Positions 44,638 to 55,863 of a stretch of 64,000 bases of DNA are shown piece by piece. How positions within the stretch are numbered: the first letter of the stretch is position 1; the number at the start of each line of letters is the position of its first letter. The stretch comes from Eurosta solidaginis (lineage: Eukaryota; Arthropoda; Insecta; Diptera; Tephritidae): positions 255,502,978 to 255,566,977 of the forward strand of contig NC_090320.1 of NCBI RefSeq assembly GCF_040869045.1. Reading direction: 5' to 3'. The notes below the pieces were generated by a model, which was not told the DNA's origin, did no database searches, and saw only the letters and a program-made list of their open reading frames with translations. The position numbers and the translations under genes are program-made.

Positions 44638-44870
44638 TGTAACGAATTTCATGCAATTCATCTTATTTGCAAACTTATGCTAACGTTCGAATCACTAAAC
44701 TGTTGACTATAACTACAGATGCATGATTATTATAGCTTCTCGCATAGCCCATGCGCGTGTATATGTGAGTGATACTTCCACCGATGATTGCTTACCTTTG
44801 CGAGTATCTCAGATATATGCATGTGTTTGTGCTGTTCTCTCCGCTGCTTGTATGGACATATGTGACCTAA
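44638..44870 (-). mobile_element. LTR fragment related to the solo LTR at 15670
   Basis: It begins TGTAACGAAT (complement of an LTR end ATTCGTTACA). It shares GAACGTTAGCA, TTGCAAATAAG and GAGATACTCGCAAA with the solo LTR, in the same order on the minus strand, with a large internal deletion. Confidence 0.6.
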
Positions 44871-44877
44871 ATACCAA

Positions 44878-45200
44878 ATTGCTTTGAAGGGGTTGTGTTG
44901 TTCAACCCTTTTAAGGGGAATTTATAGCTTCTATAACCCAATGGTTAACATCACCTATGTGGCAAAACCAGTTTCTATAGCAGCTTTCTCGACCACAGGT
45001 TCCTCATAGATCTAGACGGTGGAGGGAGGTACGGCCTAGAAGGTTTCATTTGGTCATACAAAATCGTTCCTGAGATGGTTGGGCTAGTATTTTGATAGTG
45101 CTTGTTACCGGAACGTAGGTTCTATATCCAGCAAAGGACCATCAACATCGCTAACACGCCGCAAAATCTTCAGCGAGTATACTTACGCTACAACAACAAC
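44878..45200 (+). mobile_element. Second copy of the (CAA)-tailed retroposon, 5'-truncated
   Basis: It shares with 11103-11528 the blocks GACCTAGAAGGTTTCAT-like, GTCATAC, GATGGT.GGGCTAGTA and TGCTTGTTACCGGAACGTA, and ends in ACAACAACAACAAA. It is more diverged, and no target duplication is readable. Confidence 0.7.
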
Positions 45201-45376
45201 AAACGATATGTTTTTTGATGTTCTTGGAACGATTTTAAACATTTTCAATTATATAATTCATCCCTTCAATGATAACCGAATATAAATCTAAAAATATTAT
45301 TGATTAGGGAAAATCAAAACAGCTTTACAAATTCAATACCCATGTATGTGTATACGTTAGTGCATATGTTAGTAAA

Positions 45377-48300
45377 AACAAGTAAGGAAGGCTAAGTTCG
45401 GGTATAACCGAACATTACATACTCAGTTGAGAGCTATGGAGACAAAGTAAGGGAAATCACCATGTTGTAAAAGGAACCTAGGGTAACCCTGGAATGTGTT
45501 TGTATGACATCAAATGGAAGGTATGAAAGAGTATTTTAAGAGGAAGTAGGCCATAGATCTATAGATGGACGCCATTCAGGGATATCGCCATAAAGGTGGA
45601 CCAGGCCTGACTCGAGAATTTGTTTGTACGATATTGGTATGAAATGAAATGTGTTAATGATAATTTTAAAAGGGAGTGGGCCTAAGTTCTATAGGTGGAC
45701 GTCTTTTCGAGATATCGCCATAAAGGTGGACCAGAGGTGACTCTAGAATTTATTTTGTACGATATGGGTATCAAATAAAAGGTATTAGTGAGTATTTTAA
45801 AAGAGCGTGGGCCTAAGTTATAGAACGCCTTTTCGAGATATCGCCATAAAGGTGGACCAGGGGTGACTCTAGAATTTGTTTGTACGATATGGGTATCAAA
45901 TGAAAGGTGTTAATGAGTATTTTAAGAGGGCGTGGGCCTTAGTTCTATATGTGGACGCCTTTTCGAGATATCGCCATAAACGTGGACAAGGGGTGACTCT
46001 AGAATTTGTTTGTACTATATGGGTATCAAATGAAAGGTGTTAATGAGTATTTTAAAAGGGAGTGGGCCTAAGTTCTATAGGTGGACGCATTTCGGAATAT
46101 CGTTATAAAAGTGGACCTGGGTTGACTCTAGAATGCGTTTGTACAATATGGGTGTCAAAAGAAAAGTGTAATAAGTGTTTTAAAAGGGAGTGGGCCTTTG
46201 TTCTATGGGTGGACGCCTTTTCGGGATATCGCCATAAACGTGGACCAGGGGTGACTCTAGAATGCCTTTGTACAATATGGGTATCAAATGAAAGGTACTA
46301 ATGAGTATTTTAAAAGGGTGTGGGCCTTAGTTCTATAGGTGGACGCCTTTTCGAGATATCGCCATAAAGGTGGACAAGGGGTGACACTAGAATTTGTTTG
46401 TACGATATGGGTATCAAATGAAAGGTGTTAATGAGTATTTTAAAAGGGTGTGGGCCTTAGTTCTATAGGTGGACGCCTTTTCGAGATATCGCCATAAAGG
46501 TGGACCAGGGGTGACTCTAGAATTTGTTTGTACGATATGGGTATCAAATGAAAGGTGTTAATGAGTATTTTAAAATGGCGTGGGCCTTAGTTCTATAGGT
46601 GGACGCCTTTTCGAGATATCGACATAAAGGTGGACCAGGGGTGACTCTAGAATTTGTTTATACGATATGGGGATCAAATGAAATGTGTTAATAAGTATTT
46701 TAAAAGGGAGTGGGCCTTTGTTCTATAGGTGGATGCCTTTTCGAGATATCGCCATAAAGGTGGGCCAGGGGTGACTCTAGAATTTTTTTGTACGATATGG
46801 GTATCAAATGAATGGTGTTAATGAGTATTTTAAAAAGGCGTGGGCCTTAGTTCTATAGGTGGACGCCTTTTCGAGATATCGACATGAAGGTGGACCAGGG
46901 GTGACTCTAGAATTTGTTTGTACGATATGGGTATCAAATGAAAGGTGTTAATGAGTATTTTAAAAAGGAGTGGGCCTTAGTTCTATATGTGGACGCCTTT
47001 TCGAAATATCGCCATAAACGTGGACCAGGGGTGACTCTAGAATGTGTTTGTACGATATGGGTATCAAATTAAAGGTATTAATGAGGGTTTTAAAAGGTAG
47101 TGGCCCTTAGTTGTATATGTGAAGGCGTTTTCGAGATATCTACCTAAATGTGGACCAGGGTGATCCAAAACATCATCTGTCGAGTACCGCTAATTTATTT
47201 ATATATGTAATACCACGTACAGTATTCCTTCCAAGATTCCAAAGGCTTTTGATTTCGCCCTGCAAAACTTTTTCATTTTCTTCTACTTAATATTGTAGGT
47301 GTCACACCCATTTTACCAAGTTTTTTTCTAAAATTATATTTTGCGTCAATAGACCAATACAATTACCATGTTTCATTCCTTTTTTCGTATTTGGTATATA
47401 ATTATGGCATTTTTTTCATTTTTCGTAATTTTCGATATCGAAAAAGTGGGCGTGGTCATAGTCGGATTTCGGCCATTTTTTACACCAATACAAAGTGAGT
47501 TTAGATAAGGACGTGAACTGAGTTTAGTAAAGATATATCGATTTTTGCTCAAGTTATCGTGTTAACGGCCGAGCGGAAGGACAGACGGTCGACTGTGTAT
47601 AAAAACTGGGCGTGGCTTCAACCGATTTCGCCCTTTTTCACAGAAAACAGTTATCGTCCTAGGAGCTAAGCCTGTACCAAATTTCACAAGGATTGGTTAA
47701 TTTTTGTTCGACTTATGGCATTAAAAGCGTCCTAGACAAATTAAATGAAAAAGGGCGGAGCCACGCCCATTCTGAAATTTTCTTTTATTTTTGTATTTTG
47801 CTGCGCCATATCATTACTGGAGTTGAATGTTGGCATAATTTACTTATACGCTGTAAAGATATTAACTTTTCTTTTAAAATTTGAATTTAAAAAAATTTTT
47901 TTTTAAAAGTGGGCGTGGTCGTTCTCCGATTTTGCTAATTTTTAATAAGCAGATATATAGTAATAAGAGTAACGTTCCTGCCAAATTTCATCATGATATC
48001 TTCAGCGACTGCCAAATTACAGCTTGCAAAACTTCTAAATTACCTTCATTTAAAAGTGGGCGGTGCCACGCCCATTGTCCAAAATTTTACTAGCTTTCTA
48101 TTCTGCGTCATAAGCTCAACTAACCTACCAAGTTTGATTGCTTAATGCGTATTTGGTAATGAATTATCGCACTTTTTCGATTTTTCGAAATTTTCGATAT
48201 CGAAAAAGTGGGCGTGGTTATTGTCCGATATCGTTCATTTTAAATAGTGATCTGAGATGAGTGCCCGGTAATATACATAACAAATTTCATTAAGATACCT

Positions 48301-48497
48301 CAAAATTTACTCAAGTTATCGTGTTAACGGTCAGACGGACGGACGGACGGACATGGCTCAATCGAATTTTTTTTCGTTACTGATGATTTTGATATATGGA
48401 AGTCTATATCTATCTCGATTCCTTTATACCTGTACAATCAACCGTTATGCTATCAAAGTTAATATACTCTGTGAGCTCTGCTCAACTGAGTATAAAA
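45377..48497 (+). mobile_element. Composite non-autonomous element, copy 2
   Basis: Same start (AACAAGTAAGGAAGGCTAAG), satellite array (45460-47170), 3' region with AAAGTGGGCGTGG motifs, ACGG run and end (CTCTGCTCAACTGAGTATAA) as copy 1. It has the same orientation and nearly the same length (3.1 kb). Confidence 0.78.
45460..47170 (+). repeat. 130-bp tandem array of composite element copy 2, about 13 units
   Basis: Unit order and content are as in 19890-21600. Units here are closer to each other, with GGACGCCTTTTCGAGATATC and GATATGGGTATCAAATGAAA nearly invariant in the middle and degraded at both edges. Confidence 0.92.
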
Positions 48498-48499
48498 AC

Positions 48500-48797
48500 T
48501 ATGTTGATGACAGTGAATATGAATATTTAAGCGTGTCTAAAATAAAATATGTATGTGCCGCTATTCAATATTCCATGCAAATATGAATTTATTCATATTA
48601 CCATTTGTTAACTTCTTTGTTGTTTGTCCATAATGCAGTGGTAAATTGCTGCCAAGAATGTGTTGGAAATTGTGTGAATGCAAATCGTTCTGTAATAAAA
48701 AAAGAAACGCTTGAGTAAAGTGAAATATGAAAATGTATTCGAAGTCGTAGGAAAATAATATATCTTAACAATAAGTAACTACATATGTATGTGTGTA
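48500..48797. other. No feature recognised
   Basis: AT-rich spacer between composite element copy 2 and the SINE. Confidence 0.4.
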
Positions 48798-49315
48798 CTA
48801 CACCGAAGGTCCTGGGTAAAAGCCCGGGAAAGGCAACAACAAAATACTTTAGAAAAAGTTTTTCTAAGCGGCCATGAAAAGCTTCACAGCGAAAATTCAT
48901 CTGCCTTGTTGTTGCCGTTCGGAATGATGAAAAAACGTCCATTTTCTTAATGGAATTCCTGCTGATTGTAATGCCTCGATTATTTCATATCTTGCCTTTA
49001 TTGCGGTATCCATACTGTGGCCGCCGGCGAGTACGTCGTCTACATACATATAATTCCTCAGAATGTCTTCTGCCCTTAGATGCGTGTGCTCCACGTCATC
49101 GGCGAGTTGATGCAATGTCCGTATTGCCAAGTATGGAGCACAGTTCTCCCCAAAATTTACTGTTTTAAGTTCGTACAGACTTATTATATCTTTTGGATCT
49201 TTTCGGAATACAATCCGCTGATATCTTGTTTGATTATGACACAGAACTTGTAGCAAAAGTTAAAAGGTACCACGATGCAAGTTGGAAGAGCAGCTTTAGG
49301 CCGCTAAATCTTGTT
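48798..49315 (+). mobile_element. SINE interrupted by a BEL/Pao fragment
   Basis: The left part (48798-48925) contains GTCCTGGGTAAAAGCCCGGG (mutated B-box), TTTTTCTAAGCGG and CATGAAAAGC..GCCGTTCGGAAT. The right part (49262-49315) contains ACCACGATGCAAGTTGGAAGAGCAGC. About 80 bases of SINE between these blocks are missing, replaced by the insert at 48926-49256. Confidence 0.65.
48926..49256 (-). pseudogene. BEL/Pao reverse transcriptase fragment
   Basis: The minus-strand frame reads QRIVFRKDPKD, YELKTVNFGENCAPYLAIRTLHQLA, then NYMYVDDVLAGGHS and AGIPLRKW. This is the palm region of BEL/Pao reverse transcriptase, including the YVDD catalytic motif at about 49046-49060. Only about 110 codons are present, with no element ends, LTRs or other domains. 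The insert has no visible terminal structure and looks like captured DNA, not a transposition product. Confidence 0.82.
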
Positions 49316-49319
49316 TAGG

Positions 49320-50005
49320 TTTCCTTGTATTTATTTTTATCTTTTAAAGCATTGACACTATAGCCATAGTCGAAATGAATGACTATCTCTTACAACTTTT
49401 GTACTAGAGTCATAGTCGAACTGAATGAGTATATGTACTTGGAGGTTATATATCGGTTGCCCTATGTCTATATATATTTCTCCTATCAATTGAGTTCTTG
49501 TTTCCATGCACGTGAGTTTAATTCCTTGAGATCCGACTACGAAAAAAAAGTATTTTAAATCGCTTGATTAGGTATTAGATCATTTAGTTTGAAGTCCTTT
49601 CCACAAAAAAAGTTGTTTTACAAAAGCATCATTTACGAAATTGACATTTAATTGGTTCTAAGCTAATCTACCTCAAAAACAAAGCCTGATTTTTTTTTAA
49701 ATCATACTCAAAAATTCCGATTTGATCTGAATTTAAAAACAGGCTGAGAACAATAATTTCAAGATGAATCCAAGCTAGTCATGGGATGATTCATAAAACA
49801 TTATCGCAACATTTCAGTAAGGATCCTGAAACAGTTGAAAAGATATAAGAAATGATCCCGAAAAAATCTCAAAATAGAATTGATATTAAAATAGGAATAG
49901 AATTGTCACAAAATGGTCGCGAAAAATCTCGAAATGCTCTCGAAACAATTTCAAATTCGAAGATAGAACCGAAAATGTGAAGATTTTATCTCTAAATAGC
50001 CCCAA
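49320..50005. repeat. Unassigned DNA with degenerate 'gatcccgaaa' repeats
   Basis: From about 49780 the sequence repeats loosely related words such as GATCCTGAAA, GATCCCGAAAAAATCTC and GGTCGCGAAAAATCTCG. The same style occurs at 53700-54170 and 55865-56090. No coding sequence. Confidence 0.45.
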
Positions 50006-50018
50006 AGTGATCCTAAGC

Positions 50019-50899
50019 TTACTTACTTAATTGGCGCTTAACCGTCTAAACGGTTATGGCCGTCCAACAAGGCGCGCCAGTCGCTCCTTCGCTCCGCCAA
50101 CCGGCGCCAATTGGTCACACCAAGGGAGTTTAAATCGTTTTCCACCTGGTCCTTCCAACGGAGTGGGGGCCGCCCTCTACCTCTGCTTCCATAGGCGGGT
50201 TCCGATAGAAACACTTTCTTGGCCGGAGCATCATCTTTCATTCGCATAACATGGCCTAGCCAGCGCAGCCGCTGCGTTTTAATTCGCTGGACTATGTTGA
50301 TGTCTGCGTATAGCTCGTAAAGCTCATCATTAAATCTTCTTCGGTACTCGCCATCGCCAACGCGTAGAGGTCCATAAATCTTTCGAAGAACTTTTCTCTC
50401 GAACACTCCCAAAGCCGCTTCACCTGCTGTTGTCATGATCCATGCTTCTGCCCCATATAGCAGGACGGGTACGATAAGTGACTTGTAGAGTATGATTTTC
50501 GTTCGCCGAGAGAGGACTTTACTTTTCAATTGCCTACCTAGTCCAAAGTAGCATTTATTGGCAAGATTGATTCTTCGCTGAATTTCAGTGCTGATGTTGT
50601 TGCTAATGTTGATGCTGGTTCCCAAATAAACGAAGTCTTTTACTATTTCGAAATTATGGCTGCCAACAGTAGCGTGGTTGCCAAGGCGCATATGCGCTGA
50701 CTCTTTGCTCGATGACAGCAGGTACTTCGTTTTGTCCTCATTCACCATCAAACCCATCTTTACCGCTTCTTTTTCCAGCTTGGAGTAAGCAGAACTAACA
50801 GCGCGGGTGTTTAGGCCGATGATATCAATGTCATCAGCATATGCCAGTAATTGCACGCTTTTATAGTATATTGTTCCAGTGCGGTTAAGTTCTGCAGCT
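50019..50899 (-). mobile_element. RTE-like LINE, 5'-truncated, 13-bp target duplication
   Basis: AGTGATCCTAAGC stands at 50006-50018 and 50900-50912. The 881-bp minus-strand insert ends in a short (AAGT)n tail at 50019-50030. It is very similar to 31899-33202 over its length, so both belong to one recently active family. Confidence 0.92.
50078..50899 (-). pseudogene. RTE-like LINE ORF, C-terminal part
   Basis: The open minus-strand frame begins at the 5' truncation in LNRTGTIYYKSVQLLAYADDIDIIG, so only the last catalytic motif of RT (YADD) is included. It continues through SAHMRLGNHATVGSHNFEIV, YLGTSIN and YGAEAW to RLRWLGHVMRMKDDAPAKK and GRGRPPLRWKDQVE, without stops. A few residues at its start come from the flanking DNA. 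The protein differs from the 31902 copy at a few positions only. It cannot catalyse reverse transcription because the first RT motifs are missing. Confidence 0.85.
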
Positions 50900-50934
50900 A
50901 GTGATCCTAAGCACAATAATAAAAAACATTATTA

Positions 50935-52094
50935 AGAGGTACAAGGTCCCAAATTGGACCAGGCCTAAGTTAGGAGGGGTGACCTTAGAGGAGAAACCTT
51001 GCACAAAATATCTAGGAATGATCCTAGACAGTAAGCTGTCATGGAAGCTCAACGTGGAGGAGAGGGTCAAGAAGGCCTCAACGGCACTCTATGCATGTAA
51101 AAGAATGCCGGGTGTACATGGGGCTTATCGTCCTCTCTTTCCACACAAAACACAACATACCTTAAAAAATTAGAGGGGGTATGCAGACTGTCGATGCTTA
51201 GCATTCGGCTGCACTGTATGCCATTCTGCTCATTCCACCTGTAGAACTGGGAGCAAAGACCAAAGCATTAACAACCGCAACCAGACTAGGTGCCTTGGGG
51301 CAGCTTGAGCGCCAACCATATGGCCATAGTGGTATAGCGTCATCAATCACAAGATGAACAGACTACCTGATTCCCTATCTGCGCTTCGAGGAAGATCTTA
51401 AGGCCACAATAGAGGGAAGAGAATAGCTTAAGCTGCAACCGTATTAACTTTCATATTGACAGTCAAGCAGCAATTAAGGCAATAATCTCGCCAAGCAGAG
51501 CATCTAAATGCGTGTTAGAGTGTAAGCAGTCTCTGGAGAGAATCGGGACAGGGAGAAGCATACGTCTATATTGGGTCCCAGGGCATATGGGAATAGATTG
51601 GAATGAAAAAGCGGACGAACTAGCTAAAAAGGGCGCATCTCTTGAAGCTTGCTTCGTAGACGTCCCAATTAGACTGGGCGAGATTAAGCAAAGGCGAGAG
51701 GTGCACACGATCGACCAAGCGGGAAAGGCGTGGGTTCAAGCGCGGGGCTGTAAAGTGTTGAAGATTATGTGTAGGTCTTACAACCTTAGACTAACAAAGT
51801 AGCTTCTATCATTAAAAAGAGAGGACTGTAAACTCATGACGGGTATTATGACTGGAAACTGCCTTCTGGCGTCACATGCCTTTAAATTAGGCTTGGTCAG
51901 TGATAGTAGATGTAGGAAGTGCGGGTTGGAGGAAGATCGAGCACGTTCTGTGCTCGTGCCCTGCACTTGCCATGCTAAGACTCCAGCTATTAGGAGTGAT
52001 ACAGCTGCCAGATCTAGAAGCAGCAAGTCCTAATAAGCTTCTAGTATTTGCCAAGAAGACGGAGTTATTTTATAACATAGGCCCTGGTTTTTGA
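50935..52094 (+). pseudogene. ORF2 of I-type LINE, broken
   Basis: The end of RT is read at 50935-51173 (CTKYLGMILDSKLSWKLNVEERVKKAS). Stops and frameshifts follow. RNase H remains at about 51450-51650 with HIDSQAAIKAI and RLYWVPGHMGIDWNEKADELAKKG, containing the conserved His and Asp. The C-terminal zinc segment CRKCGLEE is at 51905-51935, continued in another frame by HVLCSCPALA. The protein ends LFYNIGPGF before TGA at 52092-52094. It is non-functional. Confidence 0.82.
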
Positions 52095-52204
52095 TAGGAT
52101 TTTTCAGTTTGGTCGTGAAAACAAACTTTTGGTAATACTACGGACTCAATCTGTCTATGTGAGGTCGTCATGGACCGGCCAGTTCAACCTAACCTAACCT
52201 AACC
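50935..52204 (+). mobile_element. I-type LINE, 5'-truncated, (CCTAA)n tail
   Basis: Its RT end, RNase H, zinc-binding region and 3' UTR are followed by CCTAACCTAACCTAACCT at 52187-52204. The same family as 28469-29309. The RTE-like insertion and its target duplication lie immediately to the left. Confidence 0.83.
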
Positions 52205-52261
52205 TGGCACAGAGATAATGTATCACTTTCTAAGAGTTTCTACCTAGGTGTTGCCACTCAG

Positions 52262-52885
52262 AATGTTTCACAAGGTTGCCACCTATTCGAAGTTAAAAAA
52301 AAATTGCATGAGATATGCCGATATGGGTATCAAACGAAAGGTATTTCACTCCGCATTACAATAGGGACATTTTGGAGTAGGGTTGCCATTTTGGGTTGCC
52401 ACTTTTTCGAAATTAAAAAAAATTGTATGAGATATGCCGATATGGGTATCAAATGAAAGGTTTTCACTCCGCATTACAATAGGGACATTTTTGAGTAGGG
52501 TTACTATTTAGGGTTGCCACCTTTTCGAAATTAAAAAAAATTGCATGAGATATGCCGGTATGGGTATCAAACGAAAGCTATTTCACTTCGCATTACAATA
52601 GGAACATTTTTGAGCAGGGTTGGCCTTTAGGGTTGCCACCTTTTCGAAGTAAAAAAAAATTGCATGAGATATGCTGATATGGGTATCAAACGAAAGGTAT
52701 TTCACTCCGCATTACAATAGGAAAATTTTTTAGCAGGGTTGCCATTTAGGGTTGCCACCTATTCGAAATTAAAAAAATATTGCATGAGATATGCCGATAT
52801 GGGTATCAAACGAAAGGTATTTTACTCCGCATTGCAATAGGGACATTTTTGAGCAGGGTTGCCATTTAGGTTTGGGGTAGTTAGA
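52262..52885 (+). repeat. 118-bp tandem array, about five units
   Basis: The unit contains GTTGCCACCTTTTCGAA, AATTGCATGAGATATGCCG, ATATGGGTATCAAACGAAAG and CACTCCGCATTACAATAG. It lies directly downstream of the I-type LINE tail. Its GATATGGGTATCAAA block is shared with the 130-bp arrays. Confidence 0.9.
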
Positions 52886-52889
52886 CGAA

Positions 52890-54170
52890 ATAGTACTCTA
52901 CTTACTCATATTCTATTAAAGCTTTAAAGGAGAACATTAAAGTTAAAAATATCCGTAAAAGATTTTACACATGATTCGACTTAATTTTAAATAATTTTCT
53001 TTTAAATGAATAATTGCAATTTCTCACAGATTACTATTAGAAACAGCACACAGCACAACGAAACGTTGCCGAGCAAAGCTCGGTCGCCGAGGTACTTATT
53101 TTTAATTGTAACATTAATTAAAGTAAGTAAGTAAGTAACATTAATTTTATGTTTTATATATCGTAGTAGTCGACCGCATTGCGTCTGTATCGACTTTAAT
53201 CCAAATAAATAAATAAATAAATATAGATTCTTAATTAGATAAACAAACAGAATTAACTTACGCATACACCAGCGAAATGAAATGAGCGTGGCTTTGACAA
53301 AACATTTTGCTATACTTTTTCAAAAGAAAATTTGCTAGCAATTGTTTTTTTATATATGCATATTTGCACAGCTGAATTGTGTTATCACACTACAATGGCT
53401 GTAGTTTTAGTGAATAAATACAGAAAAGTACAAATGGTTCACTTAATTAGTTTTATCTGCTTCCAAACTGCTAATAGTTTCTAATAAATAATGCCAAAAC
53501 ACCAGATTTGGGAGAAGTGCACGAAATTCTCAGCAACAACACTGCTCGATCTTAAATTGGCTGAGATAACCAATATCTTTTGTTAAGTGTTAATAAGGCG
53601 TTAATTTGTTGTGGATTAAACGTCTATTCATATTTCACATTTTCGCAAAGCAACCCTAAAACTGCGCCCTAGTCCGCACGATATGCCAATATATGATCTT
53701 GCAAAAAATAAGGAGATCGTCCAGAAAATAGTCTTTAAATAGTCACAACAAATCCGGAAATACTCGCAGCCGCGATAAACAGAAAGAAGGATATAATGGA
53801 GTTCTCAAAAAAAGGAGGATCAAGTACTCCTCTGAAATACTTTTTTTTAATGATCTTGAAATAGTTCCGAAAACAACGAACACATCCGGAGATAGTTTAA
53901 AAATATTCGGTGGCAGTTCTTCCGATATGCTTCCCTAAAAAATAGTAAAATACTTTCGAAACAATGATGAAAATATATAGAGATAATTCACAAAAGGTGT
54001 TGACGATTTTATTTCCAAAATGATTCAGAAACGGAGCCGAAAGAGCCGCAAGAAGATCTCGAATACAGTCTCTAAACGGTCCCAACATAGTCTTAGAAAA
54101 ATTTGAAATAGTTCCGAAAATGTTCCTCAAATAATACCGAAACGGACCTTTAATAGTCTCAAAGTATCTA
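52890..54170. other. No gene; simple repeats and degenerate DNA
   Basis: Contains (AAGT)4 near 53125, (AAAT)n near 53205 and GAAA-rich degenerate repeats at 53700-54170. A hairpin-like GCCGAGCAAAGCTCGGTCGC lies near 53070. No coding support. Confidence 0.45.
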
Positions 54171-54264
54171 ACCTAGAGCTTACGATTTCTTCTCGAACAC
54201 AAGCGAGAATTTCTAGAGTCGAGAAATCGAGAACTCGGCTGCTCGCGAGACTCGCTACGCTCGC

Positions 54265-55345
54265 TACGCCCACTTTTTATATATATAACATTTTGGAAAA
54301 CACAAAAAACCTGATTATTTAGTAAATAATATACCTAGAACGCTGAAATTTGACATGTGGACTGATACTGAGACTCTTGAAACAAAATTTGAAAACAATT
54401 TTAAAATGGGCGTGGTACCGCCCAGTTTCTATGTTTCGGGAGCCATAACTTGAAGAAAAATTAACGGACCTTAATAAAATTGGGTACACAAATTTTCCCT
54501 ATAGCAAGAAATATTTCTTGAAAAAATGGACGAGAATGGTTAAAGACCACGCCCACTTTTATATAAAAGATATTTTGGTGTGATGGGTAGCGTGCTCCGC
54601 CTATCACATCGTATGCCCTGGGTTCAACTCCCGGGCAAAGCAACATCAAAATTTTAGAAATAAGATTTTTCAATTAGAAGAAAATTTTTCTAAGCGGGGT
54701 CGCCCCTCGGCAGTGTTTGGCAAGCACTGCGGGTGTATTTCTGACATGAAAAGCTCTCAGTGAAAACTCATTTGCTTTGCAGATGCCGTTCGGAGTCGGC
54801 ATAAAACATGTAGGTCCCGTCCGGCCAATTTGTAGGGAAAATCAAGAGGAGCACGACGCAAATTGGAAGAGAAGCTCGGCCTTAGATCTCTTCGGAGGTT
54901 ATCGCGCCTTACATTTATTTTTTTTTTTTAGACGAAAATAATAAGTTATATCTTAGCGAAAAAGTGTTTTGTATCAATAGAAATTTACATATCATAACAA
55001 AATTGGGTACACATATTTTCTTATAGCAGAAAATATTTCTAGTAAAAATGGACGGGATCGGTTAAAGACCACGGCAACTTAGATATAAAACCAATTTAAA
55101 AGGGTCGTAGACTGGAATAATAAGCTATAACTTAGCAAAAATAGTTTTGATAATAGTTTTGATATTTCACTTATCAAGTTATATTGTAAGAGGAAATGGG
55201 GAGACATTTTGTTTTAAACGGGCAGTGCCACATGTTATGTAGAAAAGTAATTTATCTGAAATGAAATGTGCAATTGAAGCTCACGCTGAATATATAATGC
55301 TCGGTTATACCCGAACTTAGACACTTTACTTGTTTTTACTTGGCA
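54265..55345 (-). mobile_element. Relative of the composite elements, lacking the satellite
   Basis: The right end, complemented, reads AACAAGTAAAGTGTCTAAG and TTCGGGTATAACCGAGCATT. This matches the 5' terminus of the composite elements. The body has the same ATGGGCGTGGTACCGCCC / CCACGCCCACTTTT motif pairs but no 130-bp array. Confidence 0.6.
54570..54935 (+). mobile_element. tRNA-derived SINE, best-preserved pol III boxes
   Basis: The head reads GGTGTGATGGGTAGCGTGC (A-box region). GGTTCAACTCC is an exact match to the pol III B-box consensus. The body carries TTTTTCTAAGCGGGGTCGCC, the CATGAAAAGC..CATTTGCTTTGC block, GTCGGCATAAAACATGTAGG and GGTTATCGCGCCTTACATTTA, then a T-rich tail. Slightly 5'-truncated relative to the copy at 57733. 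Confidence 0.88.
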
Positions 55346-55863
55346 TTTTTTTTATTATATCGCGCTTGCTGTGACATTTCAATCAACTCGTATATGTAAA
55401 ATTTGTTTATATTTTCATTTTCCAATTCAAAGGCATAATTGGTACATATCCTTTTTTAAAACAACGCGTACAATATTTAATATTTTAATATCAATATTTA
55501 ATAATATTTACAATGCCTCCAGAAAAAATCTAGGTATATATTTATAATCTAACATTAATAACCCTTTTAATATTGTTTTGCATATTTATCAAATGTAATT
55601 TGTTGCATTCTATTTTTTAATTAGTAAATAAATGAATTCTGCTTATTACTTGTCTCGAAAATACTTGCGTGAATAACGATACCCGAGATTGAAACGAGAT
55701 TGTGTTCGAGAAAAGATCATAGTATATAATACTGTCAATTAGGCAAATAAGCTGAATGTTGAGAATCTCGCGAGCCTTGCGAGTATTTCTAGATTCGAGA
55801 ATCTCGCGAGAAGGCGAGACTCGCAGGAAATCTCGTATCGAACAAGTTCGAGAAATCATAAGC

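Larger units (their letters stand above)
54177..55863. mobile_element. Element with CTCGCGAG-rich inverted terminal regions, carrying insertions
   Basis: Left end AGCTTACGATTTCTTCTCGAAC (54177) and right end, complemented, AGCTTATGATTTCTCGAAC (55863) form imperfect inverted repeats. Each continues inward with CTCGCGAGACTCGC-type sequence. Between them lie a composite-element relative (54265-55345) and a SINE. No transposase. The superfamily is undetermined. Confidence 0.55.

Noticed and set aside
46062..46301. Open frame inside the 130-bp array with repeated protein sequence
   Set aside because: Chance reading through satellite units. It is not conserved between units or arrays.
54570..54660. 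tRNA gene
   Set aside because: A- and B-box-like sequences belong to the head of a repeated SINE. No cloverleaf is intact, and multiple copies with target duplications exist.
54265..55345. Target duplication around the SINE at 54570
   Set aside because: Flanking TATTTT and AAAATAAT words are too short and AT-rich to count as evidence.
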